Made by a program: the position numbers and the translations under genes
In this document: piece by piece, positions 1-10,962 of the stretch
Layout of the letters: every line of letters begins with the position of its first letter
Numbering within the stretch: position 1 is the first letter of the stretch
Assembly: GCA_021730165.1 (NCBI GenBank)
Contig: CP072535.1
Coordinates: 637,798-701,797 of the forward strand
Direction: 5' to 3'
Source of the DNA: Candidatus Vesicomyidisocius sp. Pext_18_S21
GTDB lineage: Bacteria > Pseudomonadota > Gammaproteobacteria > PS1 > Pseudothioglobaceae
Length of the DNA stretch: 64,000 nt
The notes under the pieces: generated by a model
What the model was told of the DNA's origin: nothing
What the model saw: the letters and a program-made list of their open reading frames with translations, nothing else
The model's database searches: none

Positions 1-1
1 T

Positions 2-520
2 TCAAAACAAGTATCAGAGTTAACACAAAAATATGAGAAAAGACTAAGTATAATAGAAGATAAAGCTAGAATACGCTCTGAACAAATTATCAGTACACAA
101 CAAGATATTGCCAATACCAACTTAATTCATTCATTATGGGTACGCTCAGGCATTGCCAAAAGTGAACAAGAAAAAATTAATATTTTTGATGAAATTTTAG
201 ATCTAGCTCCAGACGATATTGAAGCACTAACCTATAAAGCCGATACTTTATTAGATATTGGTGAAGACACTTGGTCACTATCTTTATCCAATCGTGCTAT
301 AGAAATAGACGATAAATATGCACTAGCTTACTGGCAAAGAGCTTGTGCAAAAGCTAAATTAAAACAACATGATGATGCAGTAGCAGACATAAAACTAGCC
401 ACTGATTTAACAGACTCACTAAAAACAGAGGTTATGAATGAAGTTTATTTTGAGAACTTAAAGGATAACAAGAAATACCAAGTTTTAATTGGTAAATTTG
501 GCAATGTTGAAAATAATTAA
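2..520 (+). CDS. TPR-repeat protein, 5' end cut off by window edge
   Basis: Open frame from the first bases to the TAA at 518-520, about 172 residues, with no start inside the window. The visible N-terminal part (about residues 1-40) is charged and coiled-coil-like (ELTQKYEKRLSIIEDKAR). It is followed by helical repeats of the tetratricopeptide kind (DEILDLAPDDIEALTYKADT, then NRAIEIDDKYALAYWQRA). The C-terminus ends in a short capping segment (YFENLKDNKKYQVLIGKF). TPR proteins are protein-binding scaffolds; the partner is not evident and I do not recognise a specific family. Confidence 0.7.
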   Translation, partial: SKQVSELTQKYEKRLSIIEDKARIRSEQIISTQQDIANTNLIHSLWVRSGIAKSEQEKINIFDEILDLAPDDIEALTYKADTLLDIGEDTWSLSLSNRAIEIDDKYALAYWQRACAKAKLKQHDDAVADIKLATDLTDSLKTEVMNEVYFENLKDNKKYQVLIGKFGNVENN

Positions 521-1026
521 GATATAATTAACCTTCAATAATTATTATCTTAATGAATCTCAATATAATTAACAATTAATCTACAAAACTAATGTTATAA
601 ATTTAAAACAATTACTACTTGTAAATAATCAATTTGATACATGATATATATCTTACAATATCATAATTATCCAAAAACAAGTTATACCTTTCTATAAATT
701 TTAATATACCAACTAGTTCCATAAATTTTCTTCCTAATGAATCAAGAACCAATGCTTAACTAAAATTTAACCTTTAGTGTAATACTTCTTTACTTCTTTA
801 CTTCTTTACTTCTTTACTTCTTTACTTCTTTACTTCTTTACTTCTTTGTAGAAGCCGTTTAAATTCAACTATAATGAAAGAGTTACTTATATATGACCTA
901 CTTTTGTAAAAAAAGTGCTTATTATAAAAACTATAACTACTATAAAGTTGAAGATAAAATAACCACTTAATATGCTTGTTGATACTCTTACTCTATCGTT
1001 AGTAAAACTAACATCATCTAATATTT
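521..1026. other. Intergenic stretch with a microsatellite
   Basis: About 500 bases without a convincing ORF between the TPR gene and the convergent DUF971 gene. Apart from the 8-base tandem array at 783-846 I see only AT-rich sequence, with no clear terminator or gene remnant. Confidence 0.5.
783..846. repeat. Eight perfect copies of an 8-base tandem repeat (TACTTCTT)
   Basis: The unit TACTTCTT occurs eight times in a row without mismatch, strictly pyrimidine-rich apart from one A per unit. It lies between two convergent genes and is not inside an ORF. Such arrays change copy number by slipped-strand mispairing, so it is a likely polymorphic site. Confidence 0.95.
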
Positions 1027-1386
1027 TTATATATTTAACTGTGAATGAGTATGTCCAATATCTTTGAGTTTTTGTAAATATTCACGCCAAAGTTTATCAT
1101 GATTCGAAGCAAGTTTATACAAGTGTGACCAAGAATAAATACCGCTATCATGTTTATCACTAAAAAATAAAATTACAGCGTAATTTCCCGTTGGCTGAAT
1201 ACGCAAAATAGTAATATTTTCTTTATTAAGTTGCAATATTTCTTGTCCTGAAGTATGACCAACCACTTCAGCAGAAGGTGAATAAATTCTTAAATATTCA
1301 GCACTAAGCGGATAATTAATCTCATCAAAAGTAATAGTTAATAAAGTTTTTTCTTTATTTAGGATGATATTAGTTGGTGTTTGCAT
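1027..1386 (-). CDS. DUF971 / gamma-butyrobetaine-hydroxylase-like N-terminal domain protein
   Basis: Single-domain protein of the DUF971 (GBBH-like N-terminal) family, recognised by LSAEYLRIYSPSAEVVGH near residue 30 and the end motif GIYSWSHLYKL. The family is widespread in Proteobacteria and is often linked to Fe-S or metal biology, but its role is not settled. An upstream ATG at 1417-1419 would add 11 residues (130 in total). The ATG at 1384-1386 is preferred because family members begin just before the conserved PT-I-L stretch. Neither start has a clear ribosome binding site. Confidence 0.8.
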   Translation of the reverse strand: MQTPTNIILNKEKTLLTITFDEINYPLSAEYLRIYSPSAEVVGHTSGQEILQLNKENITILRIQPTGNYAVILFFSDKHDSGIYSWSHLYKLASNHDKLWREYLQKLKDIGHTHSQLNI

Positions 1387-1939
1387 TAACTTATCTTGAT
1401 AATGATTATCCGACAACATTTTATCATAAATTAATTAATTAATTAATTAAACATTGATAATTATAAGTGAACAATTGAAGTTAACAATATAATAGGTATA
1501 TAATTTTCATTATATTGTTTATAATATTTAATAGTTAAAAAGAAGAATCATAAAATAATAACGTACATTGTTTTATTAGTGATAATAACTAACTAATAAG
1601 TATCTAAATAACAATAACACAGTGTGTATTAATATAGAAGAACCAAGCTTTAGTCAGAACACGATACTCCATTATAGTACTACAATAAAATACACATTAT
1701 CAGATTAAATGAAAATATACAACAAGAAAACTAATGAAGCTAACAATATTATCTCGATAATAATAGCAAAATAGTAATATTAAAGGATAGATAACGAACA
1801 AATATAAATATTTCTGAAAATATTAGATAAACTACAGTGATTTTATCATATAAATAAATACTGTATTTTATTTCTTATTCTTCTAACTCTTAAGAGAGAA
1901 ATTGGTAAAATCTTAAAAACTTCTAACATTTATCAAAAA
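1387..1939. other. Divergent intergenic region DUF971 / hisS
   Basis: About 550 AT-rich bases that must hold the promoters of both flanking genes. A short AATT tandem run lies at about 1431-1450. I see no gene remnant, strong palindrome or RNA gene. Confidence 0.4.
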
Positions 1940-3208
1940 ATGAGTAAAAAAATCCAAGCCATTCGTGGTATGAACGACTTATTGCCGAAAAACTCTGCAC
2001 TCTGGTTATCGTTAGAAAAAACAATTTTTGATTTATTTATTACTTATGGGTATCAAAATATTCGCACGCCAATCGTTGAAAAAACAGATACTTTTTGTCG
2101 TGCGATTGGTGGAGATACAGATATTGTTGAAAAAGAAATGTATTCATGGAAGGAGGCAAGTGGTGAGTCATTAAGCTTAAGACCAGAAGGCACAGCGGGT
2201 TGTGTACGTATGATGATTGAGCATAATTTACCTAGAGAAAGTATCCAAAAAGTCTTTTACCAAGGAGCAATGTTTCGGCATGAACGTCCTCAAAAAGGAC
2301 GTTATCGTCAGTTTCATCAAGTAGGACTTGAGATATTTGGTGTATTCAACGCCAAAGCAGATGCTGAGCTTATAATAATCATACATACTTTGTGGCAGAT
2401 TATTGGTTTGAAAAATATTGTATTGGAGATTAACACTTTAGGATCTAACGAGGTGAGGAATGCTTATAGAAAAGTATTAGTTGCATATTTTAATCAGCAT
2501 AAAAACCAGCTGAACGAAGATGGTTTAAAACAATTAAAAACCAACCCTTTCCGCATTTTAGATAGTAAAAATAAAGCAATGTATTCTTTAATTAGCGATG
2601 CACCTAAGTTAATAGATTACTTAGATAAAAAATCTACAAAACATTTTGAACAGTTTAAATCTTATTTAGACGCTTTAAATATTACTTATGTAATTAATAC
2701 TAGCTTAGTTCGTGGATTAGATTATTACAACCGTACTGTCTTTGAGTGGACAACAACTGATTTAGGCACACAAAGTACAATTTGTGCTGGTGGCAGGTAT
2801 GATGGTTTAATTGAAAAAATGGGTGGCATGCCCACACCAGCAGTTGGTTTAGCAATTGGCTTAGAACGTTTAGTATTATTATTAGAGGCGCAAAACTTAA
2901 TATTAACTAAATCCATTTTATCTATTTGTTTAATTGCATTCGGCAAAAAAGAACAAATTAAATCAATACAAATAGCGAATACTTTACATGATGAATTACC
3001 TAATATAATCATTTATAATGACTTAACTTTAGGTAGTTTTAAGAGTCAATTTGAAAAAGCAGATAAAATCAAAGCTAATTTTGCATTAATCTTAGGTGAA
3101 CAAGAGCTAAACAATAATCAAATTAGTATTAAACCTCTAAGAAATCAAGGAAAGCAACAAACTATGAATTTAGAAGAAGCCATTAAATATTTTAAGGAAA
3201 ACCAATGA
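1940..3208 (+). CDS. hisS: Histidine--tRNA ligase
   Basis: Cytoplasmic class II aminoacyl-tRNA synthetase that charges tRNA-His with histidine. At 422 residues it is the normal length. Visible marks are motif 2 (FRHERPQKGRYRQFHQVGLE, about residue 112), the histidine-specific LVRGLDYYNRTVFEW (about 257) and AGGRYDGL (about 282), followed by a C-terminal anticodon-binding domain. The stop overlaps the next start (ATGA at 3205-3208), so it is translationally coupled to yfgM. No clear Shine-Dalgarno sequence precedes the ATG, as is common in this window. Confidence 0.97.
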   Translation: MSKKIQAIRGMNDLLPKNSALWLSLEKTIFDLFITYGYQNIRTPIVEKTDTFCRAIGGDTDIVEKEMYSWKEASGESLSLRPEGTAGCVRMMIEHNLPRESIQKVFYQGAMFRHERPQKGRYRQFHQVGLEIFGVFNAKADAELIIIIHTLWQIIGLKNIVLEINTLGSNEVRNAYRKVLVAYFNQHKNQLNEDGLKQLKTNPFRILDSKNKAMYSLISDAPKLIDYLDKKSTKHFEQFKSYLDALNITYVINTSLVRGLDYYNRTVFEWTTTDLGTQSTICAGGRYDGLIEKMGGMPTPAVGLAIGLERLVLLLEAQNLILTKSILSICLIAFGKKEQIKSIQIANTLHDELPNIIIYNDLTLGSFKSQFEKADKIKANFALILGEQELNNNQISIKPLRNQGKQQTMNLEEAIKYFKENQ

Positions 3209-3822
3209 AAAGTTTTATTGAAGTAAGTAGAACTGAAGAAGAACAAATGGAACAAATCAAACAGTGGATTAAAAAAAATACACTAAAAATTGTTATTGCT
3301 ATTACTGTGAGTTTGAGTGGTATTTGGGGGTTTAATACTTATAAAAAATATCAACACTCACAAATTATTAAAGCACGAGATATTTACTTAACATTTAGAT
3401 CTAAACCTTATAATATACAAGTCTATGAACAACTAAAAAATAACCATAAAAATAGTGTCTACCTTGATCATGCAATATTAATTCTAGCTAAAAATGCAGT
3501 CACTAATAAAAATTATATGCAAGCGCTTGAATACCTTATCCCTTTAAATAATACAAGCAATCCTTCCATTGCTAAAGTTATTAATATGAGAATAGCTAGC
3601 TTACATTTAGAAATGGGTAATTATAAAAAAGCACTTGATGCATTAAATACTGTTCCTAACAGTACATTTAACGGGTTGTATAATCAACTTAAAGGGGATA
3701 TTTATTTGGCTAAAAACCACATTGATAATGCTAAAAAATATTATAAATTAGCGTTAAATCAAATCTCTAAAAATTCTGAGTTACAAAATTTGATTAAAAT
3801 TAAATTAAGCGATCTTAACTAA
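3205..3822 (+). CDS. yfgM: YfgM-like TPR protein, SecYEG ancillary subunit
   Basis: Small inner-membrane protein of 205 residues with one N-terminal transmembrane helix (about residues 28-46, LKIVIAITVSLSGIWGF) and a periplasmic TPR-like domain containing the repeat-type segment MGNYKKALDALNTV. In the family YfgM binds the SecYEG translocon and passes clients to periplasmic chaperones. Its place between hisS and der is the classical gammaproteobacterial order and supports the call; sequence conservation alone is low. The gene starts inside the hisS stop codon. Confidence 0.8.
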   Translation: MKSFIEVSRTEEEQMEQIKQWIKKNTLKIVIAITVSLSGIWGFNTYKKYQHSQIIKARDIYLTFRSKPYNIQVYEQLKNNHKNSVYLDHAILILAKNAVTNKNYMQALEYLIPLNNTSNPSIAKVINMRIASLHLEMGNYKKALDALNTVPNSTFNGLYNQLKGDIYLAKNHIDNAKKYYKLALNQISKNSELQNLIKIKLSDLN

Positions 3823-3828
3823 TTACCT

Positions 3829-5226
3829 ATGGGGTTACCTATTATTTGCCTTGTTGGACGACCTAATGTTGGTAAATCAACGTTATTTAATCGCCTAAGT
3901 CATTCACGACAAGCATTAGTATCTGATTTTTCAGGGCTGACTCGCGATCGTCAATACGCACAAGTACTTTTGGATAATGACACACAAACTTTTACCACAA
4001 TTATTGACACAGGTGGATTTACCAATAAAGATAACCTAGTTGACAGCAGCATACAAAATCAAATACTAAGTGCACTAGAAGAGTCAGATGTTATTTATTT
4101 TATGCTTAATAGCCGAGATGGTGTGATCAGTCTTGATTTAGAAATCGCTTCACAGCTTAGAAAGCTTAAAAAAAATATCATCTTAGTTTGTAATAAAGCT
4201 GAAGGTTTAAACCCAACCTTAACTACCGAATTCTTTGAACTTGGACTTGGAGAGCCTATACTTATTTCAGCTGAACATGGTCAAGGTATTGATAATTTAA
4301 TTAATACTACCCTACCTTTACTACCTAAAATAACTGTTAATGAGGAAGTAGTAGAGGGTATTACTATAGCTGTACTTGGTAAACCTAATGTAGGTAAATC
4401 AACTTTAATTAACTATATTTTAGGGGAAAAACGAGTAATAGCAATTGATTTACCAGGAACCACGCGTGATAATATTTATATTCCTTTTAAGCGTAAAGGA
4501 CAGCAATATACACTTGTTGATACAGCAGGTATTCGTCGTAAACATTCAACCCATGAAAAAATTGAAATATTTTCTATTATTAAAGCTATTAATGCCATGG
4601 AAAAAGCTCATGTTGTTATTCTTGTATTAGATGCACAAACTGGAGTGACTAAACAAGATGCAAGCCTATTAGGTATGATTCTAGATAAAGGTAAGGCTCT
4701 GCTAATTGTTATTAACAAATGGGATGGGTTAGATGACTATCAAAAACAAGAAGTTAAACGCAAGTTGGAAGTTAAACTTTCTTTTATAAATTATACTAGC
4801 GTGCATTATATCTCTGCACTATATGGATCTGGTGTGGGTAAATTATTTACACCTATTAACCAATCTTATCAAGATGCTTGTAAACAACATTCAACTTCAA
4901 TATTGAATAAGATTTTAGAAAAAGCCAATCATGGTCATCATCCACCACTTGTTAAAGGTAGAAGGTTAAAAATTAAATATGTCAATCAAACTAACATATT
5001 TCCGCTAACTCTTGCTTTTCATGGAAATCATTTACAAAATGTACCAAATGCCTATGAGCGTTATTTAAAAAATTTTTTTATTAACTCTTTAAAGTTAACT
5101 AATATCCCTATCAAAATTGAGTACAAAAGTGGTAACAACCCTTTTAAAAATAAAAAAAATATATTAAATGCCAATCAAATTGCTAAAAAACGTCGTCTAA
5201 TGAAATTTGTTAAAAAAAAACATTGA
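3829..5226 (+). CDS. der: Ribosome biogenesis GTPase Der (EngA)
   Basis: Tandem-GTPase protein needed for 50S subunit assembly. It has two G domains with P-loops GRPNVGKST (residues 10-18) and GKPNVGKST (about 184-192), DTAGIRR and NKWD motifs in the second domain, and a C-terminal KH-like domain with a basic tail (KKRRLMKFVKKKH). The 465-residue length is normal. Only 6 bases separate it from yfgM, so bamB, which usually lies between the two, is absent. Confidence 0.97.
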   Translation: MGLPIICLVGRPNVGKSTLFNRLSHSRQALVSDFSGLTRDRQYAQVLLDNDTQTFTTIIDTGGFTNKDNLVDSSIQNQILSALEESDVIYFMLNSRDGVISLDLEIASQLRKLKKNIILVCNKAEGLNPTLTTEFFELGLGEPILISAEHGQGIDNLINTTLPLLPKITVNEEVVEGITIAVLGKPNVGKSTLINYILGEKRVIAIDLPGTTRDNIYIPFKRKGQQYTLVDTAGIRRKHSTHEKIEIFSIIKAINAMEKAHVVILVLDAQTGVTKQDASLLGMILDKGKALLIVINKWDGLDDYQKQEVKRKLEVKLSFINYTSVHYISALYGSGVGKLFTPINQSYQDACKQHSTSILNKILEKANHGHHPPLVKGRRLKIKYVNQTNIFPLTLAFHGNHLQNVPNAYERYLKNFFINSLKLTNIPIKIEYKSGNNPFKNKKNILNANQIAKKRRLMKFVKKKH

Positions 5227-5339
5227 AACATTCTAAACGTTGAACTAAATACTACAATTATACTGTTATTATTATGCTTTTAAAGCATTATCAAAATTTC
5301 CCAATAGAAATAAACCACTATTCTAGATCATTTTAAGAG

Positions 5340-5690
5340 TTAATAATCCTTGATAAAAATATAACATTATTTGCTAATAACATTTTATAGTTCTTATGTA
5401 TCTTATCGGCTGGATAAGATACATAACTAACTTTACGCTTTTTCCCTAGTAACACTAAATGGATTGTCATATAATCTATCTTTTTGAATATTTATACAGT
5501 TGCTTATGCATACTCGCTCATATTTTATGAATCTACATTTAAATTATAACCTGCCAATACTGAATAAATAACTAAATATTTATTCATTTTTCCTTATTTA
5601 TTAACTATTCTGTTAGCTTCATATACTGCACTTATAAACTTCTTATCAAATAATTTTAATAACATCAATTTATTTTATTTTTAATTGTCA
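5340..5690 (-). pseudogene. Possible decayed ORF of unknown identity
   Basis: One minus-strand frame reads FDKKFISAVYEANRIVNK, stop, GKMNKYLVIYSVLAGYNLNV, several stops, then IFKKIDYMTIHLVLLGKKRK and VSYVSYPADKIHKNYKML. The stretches look more protein-like than the surrounding DNA and share a single frame with only stop codons between them. I could not assign a family. It may be a gene once co-transcribed downstream of pyrG. Confidence 0.3.
5394..5426. terminator. Perfect 14-bp inverted repeat between der and pyrG
   Basis: Arms TTATGTATCTTATC (5394-5407) and GATAAGATACATAA (5413-5426) with a 5-base loop GGCTG. It lies between two convergent genes, where a bidirectional terminator is expected, but no strong T-run follows on either strand and it is 170 bases from der and 550 from pyrG. 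The palindrome is certain; its role as a terminator is a guess. Confidence 0.55.
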
Positions 5691-5971
5691 TATTTAGCAT
5701 TTACATATACCATAATAGATAGTTACTTATCATTACGATGCACTAATAACTTTCCCTTAAATAACAAAAGATTTACTTTACATATGTACACGTTAAATCT
5801 ATTGCAATTGAGATATAAATTTTATTTCACTTTTTCTTATAATTAGATAAATTAACAAAACTAATGATGTTATTGACTGATATAAGTTCCTTATCAATCA
5901 ATTGATAAACATAAAATTAATAATCATTCATAAAATAAAGGAACAGTTTAATCAATATTTTTGTAAATAAA

Positions 5972-7689
<1,718 letters not shown>

Positions 7690-9411
7690 ATGCAATACAA
7701 ACAATTTATTTCTCATCTATTTATTCATTTAAAGCCACACATTGTAAAATTTGTTTTTATTTCAACCATGATGATAATAGCAACAGTGATTGAAAGTTCT
7801 GTACCAGAAATCACAGGTAGAATTGTTGATGAATTATTTGCAACTGAGCGTAAATCAGAAACTGCATTTATTTATGCCCTTACTTTATTAGGTGTTATTG
7901 TTCTTAGTTCATTATTTGCACTTACTTCTACTGCAGTTAGCTCTTGGGTATCTAATAAAGTTATTATGGATTTACGCACTATTATGTTTACTAAATTGCT
8001 AAAATTACCTAAGTCGTATCTTGATCAAAATCCTACAGGAAAGACACTATCTATACTAACCTTTGATGTTGAACAAATTGCAGGTAGTGCTTCAACTATT
8101 TGGTTGGATTTTATTAAGTCGTCAATAACTGTTGTTATTCTAATTGGATATTTATTTTATAAAAACTGGCAGTTAAGTTTAACACTTTTAATACTTTTAC
8201 CTCTAGTATATCTAGCGGTAAAATTTTCCTCTAATCGTATGCGTCATTCGAATGTTAATGTACAAAAATCAATGGGTGATATGACACATTTACTTAATGA
8301 GAATATCTCTGGTAATACCTTAGTTAAAATTTATCATGCCCAATCTCAAATAAATAACAAATTTAATAGTTTGATTAAAAATATCCGTCAACAACGTTTT
8401 AAAGTTGATATGACCAGTAGTTTTAATACCGCTTTTGTTAATATTTTAATTGGTTTGTCTTTAAGTAGTGTAGTGTATTTTTCTTCTACTTTACTACAAA
8501 TGAGTGCAGGTGAATTTTTGTCCTTTTTTACTGCAATGGGTATGTTACTTAAACCTGCTAAAAGTTTAGTTAATATTAACAAGCCTTTACAAAATGCAAT
8601 GGCAGCAGGTGAAAGTGTATTCGGGCTTATTAACGAAAAAGAAGAATCCAATATTGGAACTAAGAAACTAATAAATCCCAAAGGTTTTGTTCAATTTAAT
8701 GATGTATCATTTAGTTATAACAACAATAGAACTATACTTAAACATATTAATCTAGATATTAAAGCAGGTGAAACTATTGCATTTGTTGGTGCAACAGGCA
8801 GTGGCAAAACTACTATTATCCAATTATTGATGCGTTTTTATTCTCCTAAACAAGGAGTTATTACTATCGATGGGGTGGATATTAACCAGTTTGAGATTGA
8901 TTCATTACGCTCAAATATTTCCTTTGTTGATCAAAATATACAACTATTTAACGACTCTATTAAAGGTAACATTGCCTTAGGTAAACTAAATAATATATCA
9001 GATAAACAAATCAAACAATCAGCAATTATTGCCAATGCTGATGAATTTATTCAACAGCTAGAAGATAAATTTGATACACAAATTGGTGAAAATGGTATAT
9101 CACTATCAGGCGGGCAACGTCAACGACTTGCTATTGCAAGAGCAATTGCCAAAGACAGTCCTATTTTAATTTTAGATGAAGCCACTTCAGCACTAGACGG
9201 TGCGACCGAAAAAAAAGTGCAAAATGCCATTCATGAGATGCAAAAAAACAGAACAACCATTATTATTGCCCATCGACTAAGTACTATTCAAAAAGCTAAC
9301 CGAATTGTTGTACTACGCCACGGCTATATCATTGAACAAGGAACACATCAAGAATTACTAGATTATCAAGGTGAATATGCTCAATTATATAAGCACCAAT
9401 TTAAGTGTTAA
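7690..9411 (+). CDS. msbA: Lipid A export ABC transporter, ATP-binding/permease protein
   Basis: Half-size ABC exporter that flips lipid A-core across the inner membrane. Residues 1-310 form the six-helix transmembrane domain. The nucleotide-binding domain has Walker A GATGSGKTT (about residue 371), signature LSGGQRQRLAIARA (about 470) and Walker B ILILDEATSALD (about 490). The 573-residue length fits MsbA, and the neighbour lpxK of many genomes is not adjacent. Other exporter specificities cannot be ruled out from sequence alone. Confidence 0.85.
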   Translation: MQYKQFISHLFIHLKPHIVKFVFISTMMIIATVIESSVPEITGRIVDELFATERKSETAFIYALTLLGVIVLSSLFALTSTAVSSWVSNKVIMDLRTIMFTKLLKLPKSYLDQNPTGKTLSILTFDVEQIAGSASTIWLDFIKSSITVVILIGYLFYKNWQLSLTLLILLPLVYLAVKFSSNRMRHSNVNVQKSMGDMTHLLNENISGNTLVKIYHAQSQINNKFNSLIKNIRQQRFKVDMTSSFNTAFVNILIGLSLSSVVYFSSTLLQMSAGEFLSFFTAMGMLLKPAKSLVNINKPLQNAMAAGESVFGLINEKEESNIGTKKLINPKGFVQFNDVSFSYNNNRTILKHINLDIKAGETIAFVGATGSGKTTIIQLLMRFYSPKQGVITIDGVDINQFEIDSLRSNISFVDQNIQLFNDSIKGNIALGKLNNISDKQIKQSAIIANADEFIQQLEDKFDTQIGENGISLSGGQRQRLAIARAIAKDSPILILDEATSALDGATEKKVQNAIHEMQKNRTTIIIAHRLSTIQKANRIVVLRHGYIIEQGTHQELLDYQGEYAQLYKHQFKC

Positions 9412-9448
9412 TACTAAAAGTATAAGCATTATAGTATGGGTTAATATC

Positions 9449-9490
9449 ACTAATACTAATACTAATACTAATACTAATACTAATACTAAT
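9449..9490. repeat. Seven perfect copies of hexamer ACTAAT
   Basis: The unit ACTAAT is repeated seven times without mismatch in the short gap between the convergent msbA and TVP38-like genes. It is a second intergenic microsatellite besides the one at 783-846, with an unrelated unit. Confidence 0.95.
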
Positions 9491-9521
9491 CTGAAATATT
9501 ATAGATGGATTTCAAATATGA

Positions 9522-10082
9522 TTAAAAATAATAACTTGAGTTAAAAATACCTGTGATAATTGAAATATAAAGAATTGAAGTGATAGAAGTTCCAGTAATG
9601 ACACCTATCAGAATATGTTTGAGTTTAATATCAATAACTGATAAAAAATAAATCAATACATTAATTGAAATACCAGGAATAAAACATAATACAAAAATAA
9701 TGGAAATTTTTTTGCTTTTAATTTTCTGTTCAAACTGAAGTATTTTTTCTGGTATTTTGAAATTAAGTTTATGAGAAAAATTATAAATAATTAAACAATA
9801 ACTTACAATAGCTATTTGAATAGCAAAAAATACCTGTATAAAAGAAAAAAGATAAATACCTGCTAATAAGAATATAGCTCCAGGTAAAAATGTCAAACCC
9901 CTAATAATCAGTATTGCAATATACATTAAATAAGAAATTAAAAAATTTTTTCCACTTAGAAAGTCTTTAAGCATATCTAGATCAATCTTATACCCATTTA
10001 AGTAAAAATAAACTACCAAAGAAACATTAAGCAAAATAAAACTATAAAAAAGATATTTTTTATTAATACTCTCCATGATCAA
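9522..10082 (-). CDS. TVP38/TMEM64 (VTT/DedA-type) membrane protein
   Basis: Integral membrane protein of 186 residues with about five hydrophobic segments. The signature region RGLTFLPGAIFLLAGIYLF (about residues 61-80) and the later ISIIFVLCFIPGISINVLIYF resemble the paired re-entrant loops of TVP38/TMEM64 proteins, whose bacterial members act in lipid scrambling or transport. The start overlaps the upstream ATP-grasp gene by up to 20 bases (M3 would shorten this to 14), so it is the last gene of the decarboxylase/dioxygenase operon. It may export or tolerate the operon's product; that is inference. Confidence 0.65.
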   Translation of the reverse strand: MIMESINKKYLFYSFILLNVSLVVYFYLNGYKIDLDMLKDFLSGKNFLISYLMYIAILIIRGLTFLPGAIFLLAGIYLFSFIQVFFAIQIAIVSYCLIIYNFSHKLNFKIPEKILQFEQKIKSKKISIIFVLCFIPGISINVLIYFLSVIDIKLKHILIGVITGTSITSILYISIITGIFNSSYYF

Positions 10083-10962
10083 AAATTTGTATTTTATCTA
10101 ATTGATGATAGAAAATTGATAAATCTTCACTTTTTCCATATCTTGGCTTATTATGCATTGCTAAAAATGGACGTGAGTTAAGTTCTAAAAAAATACACGC
10201 TTGTGCATTAAAATCAATCTCAATACCTTGCTTACAAATCACATCAATACCTAAAATATTAGCATCAAAAAAATTGAGTATCTTTTCCAAGTCTTGTCTA
10301 TTTTTTTCGGTTAATATTTTCTTATCAATAATTTCAACACTAGAACCTAATTTTAATGATATTTTATAATGTAAATACACCTTCTGTCCAATGTTAGGAA
10401 CACTAGATAAATTCATTTGTTGTTTCTTTAAATATTGTTTAATAGCTAAATTTTTAGGGATAGGCTTAATAATTGGCGATAAATCCATCTTTTTTCTAAC
10501 CATATTCTCGTTATCAATCAACTTGGCTATATCACTCACATCATCACCGATAACAAAAGGAGGATAACGTCTAAGTATCGACATTACCCCAAACTTAGTC
10601 ATAACTATACGATAATTTTTACCTAATAAATATTTCTCAACAATACTCACTAACCACCATTTTTTAACGCTTAAACTAGCTTTAACTAATTGTATATAAG
10701 TGTTAATAGGAAAATACGCTCCTCTAGAGAACCCACCAACATTAGGTTTAACAACTAAAGGAAAACCATTTTTTTTAGCAAATTTAAATGCAGTAATAGG
10801 ATTAATAAATATTTTACCTTGAGCATAAGGAAAATTATTTTCCTTAAAAGCCATTCTAGCTTGTGCCTTAGAACGACAAGCACGCCGTATTTTAAGTGGA
10901 TTATAATCACTACATCCTGATAAAAAAAATCGTGATAAAAATCGATGCAACCAATACTTCAT
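10063..10962 (-). CDS. ATP-grasp ligase, GshAB/cyanophycin-synthetase-like
   Basis: Protein of 299 residues with an ATP-grasp fold. FPLVVKPNVGGFSRG (about residue 67) is the first nucleotide-binding lysine motif. YRIVMTKFGVMSILRRYPPF followed by VIGDD...IAKLIDNEN strongly resembles the equivalent part of GshAB and cyanophycin synthetase. The C-terminal metal/ATP site is FLELNSRPFLAMHNKPRYG. Such enzymes join a carboxylate to an amine through an acyl-phosphate. The gene overlaps both neighbours (ATGA with the upstream one). The substrate is unknown; given the operon, a hypotaurine- or cysteine-derived amine is a reasonable guess. Confidence 0.75.
   Translation of the reverse strand: MKYWLHRFLSRFFLSGCSDYNPLKIRRACRSKAQARMAFKENNFPYAQGKIFINPITAFKFAKKNGFPLVVKPNVGGFSRGAYFPINTYIQLVKASLSVKKWWLVSIVEKYLLGKNYRIVMTKFGVMSILRRYPPFVIGDDVSDIAKLIDNENMVRKKMDLSPIIKPIPKNLAIKQYLKKQQMNLSSVPNIGQKVYLHYKISLKLGSSVEIIDKKILTEKNRQDLEKILNFFDANILGIDVICKQGIEIDFNAQACIFLELNSRPFLAMHNKPRYGKSEDLSIFYHQLDKIQIFDHGEY

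Larger units (their letters stand above)
5227..5971. other. Long intergenic region between convergent der and pyrG
   Basis: About 745 bases without an intact gene. It contains a perfect 14-bp-stem hairpin (5394-5426) and, on the minus strand, a run of stop-interrupted codons at about 5340-5690 that reads like a decayed protein (listed separately). A small hairpin (TTATCAAT-CA-ATTGATAA) lies near 5890. Confidence 0.5.

Noticed and set aside
783..846. CRISPR array
   Set aside because: The repeat unit is 8 bases with no spacers, and no cas genes are present.
2725..3012. 95-residue minus-strand ORF inside hisS
   Set aside because: Lies wholly antisense within a certain gene and shows no family features.
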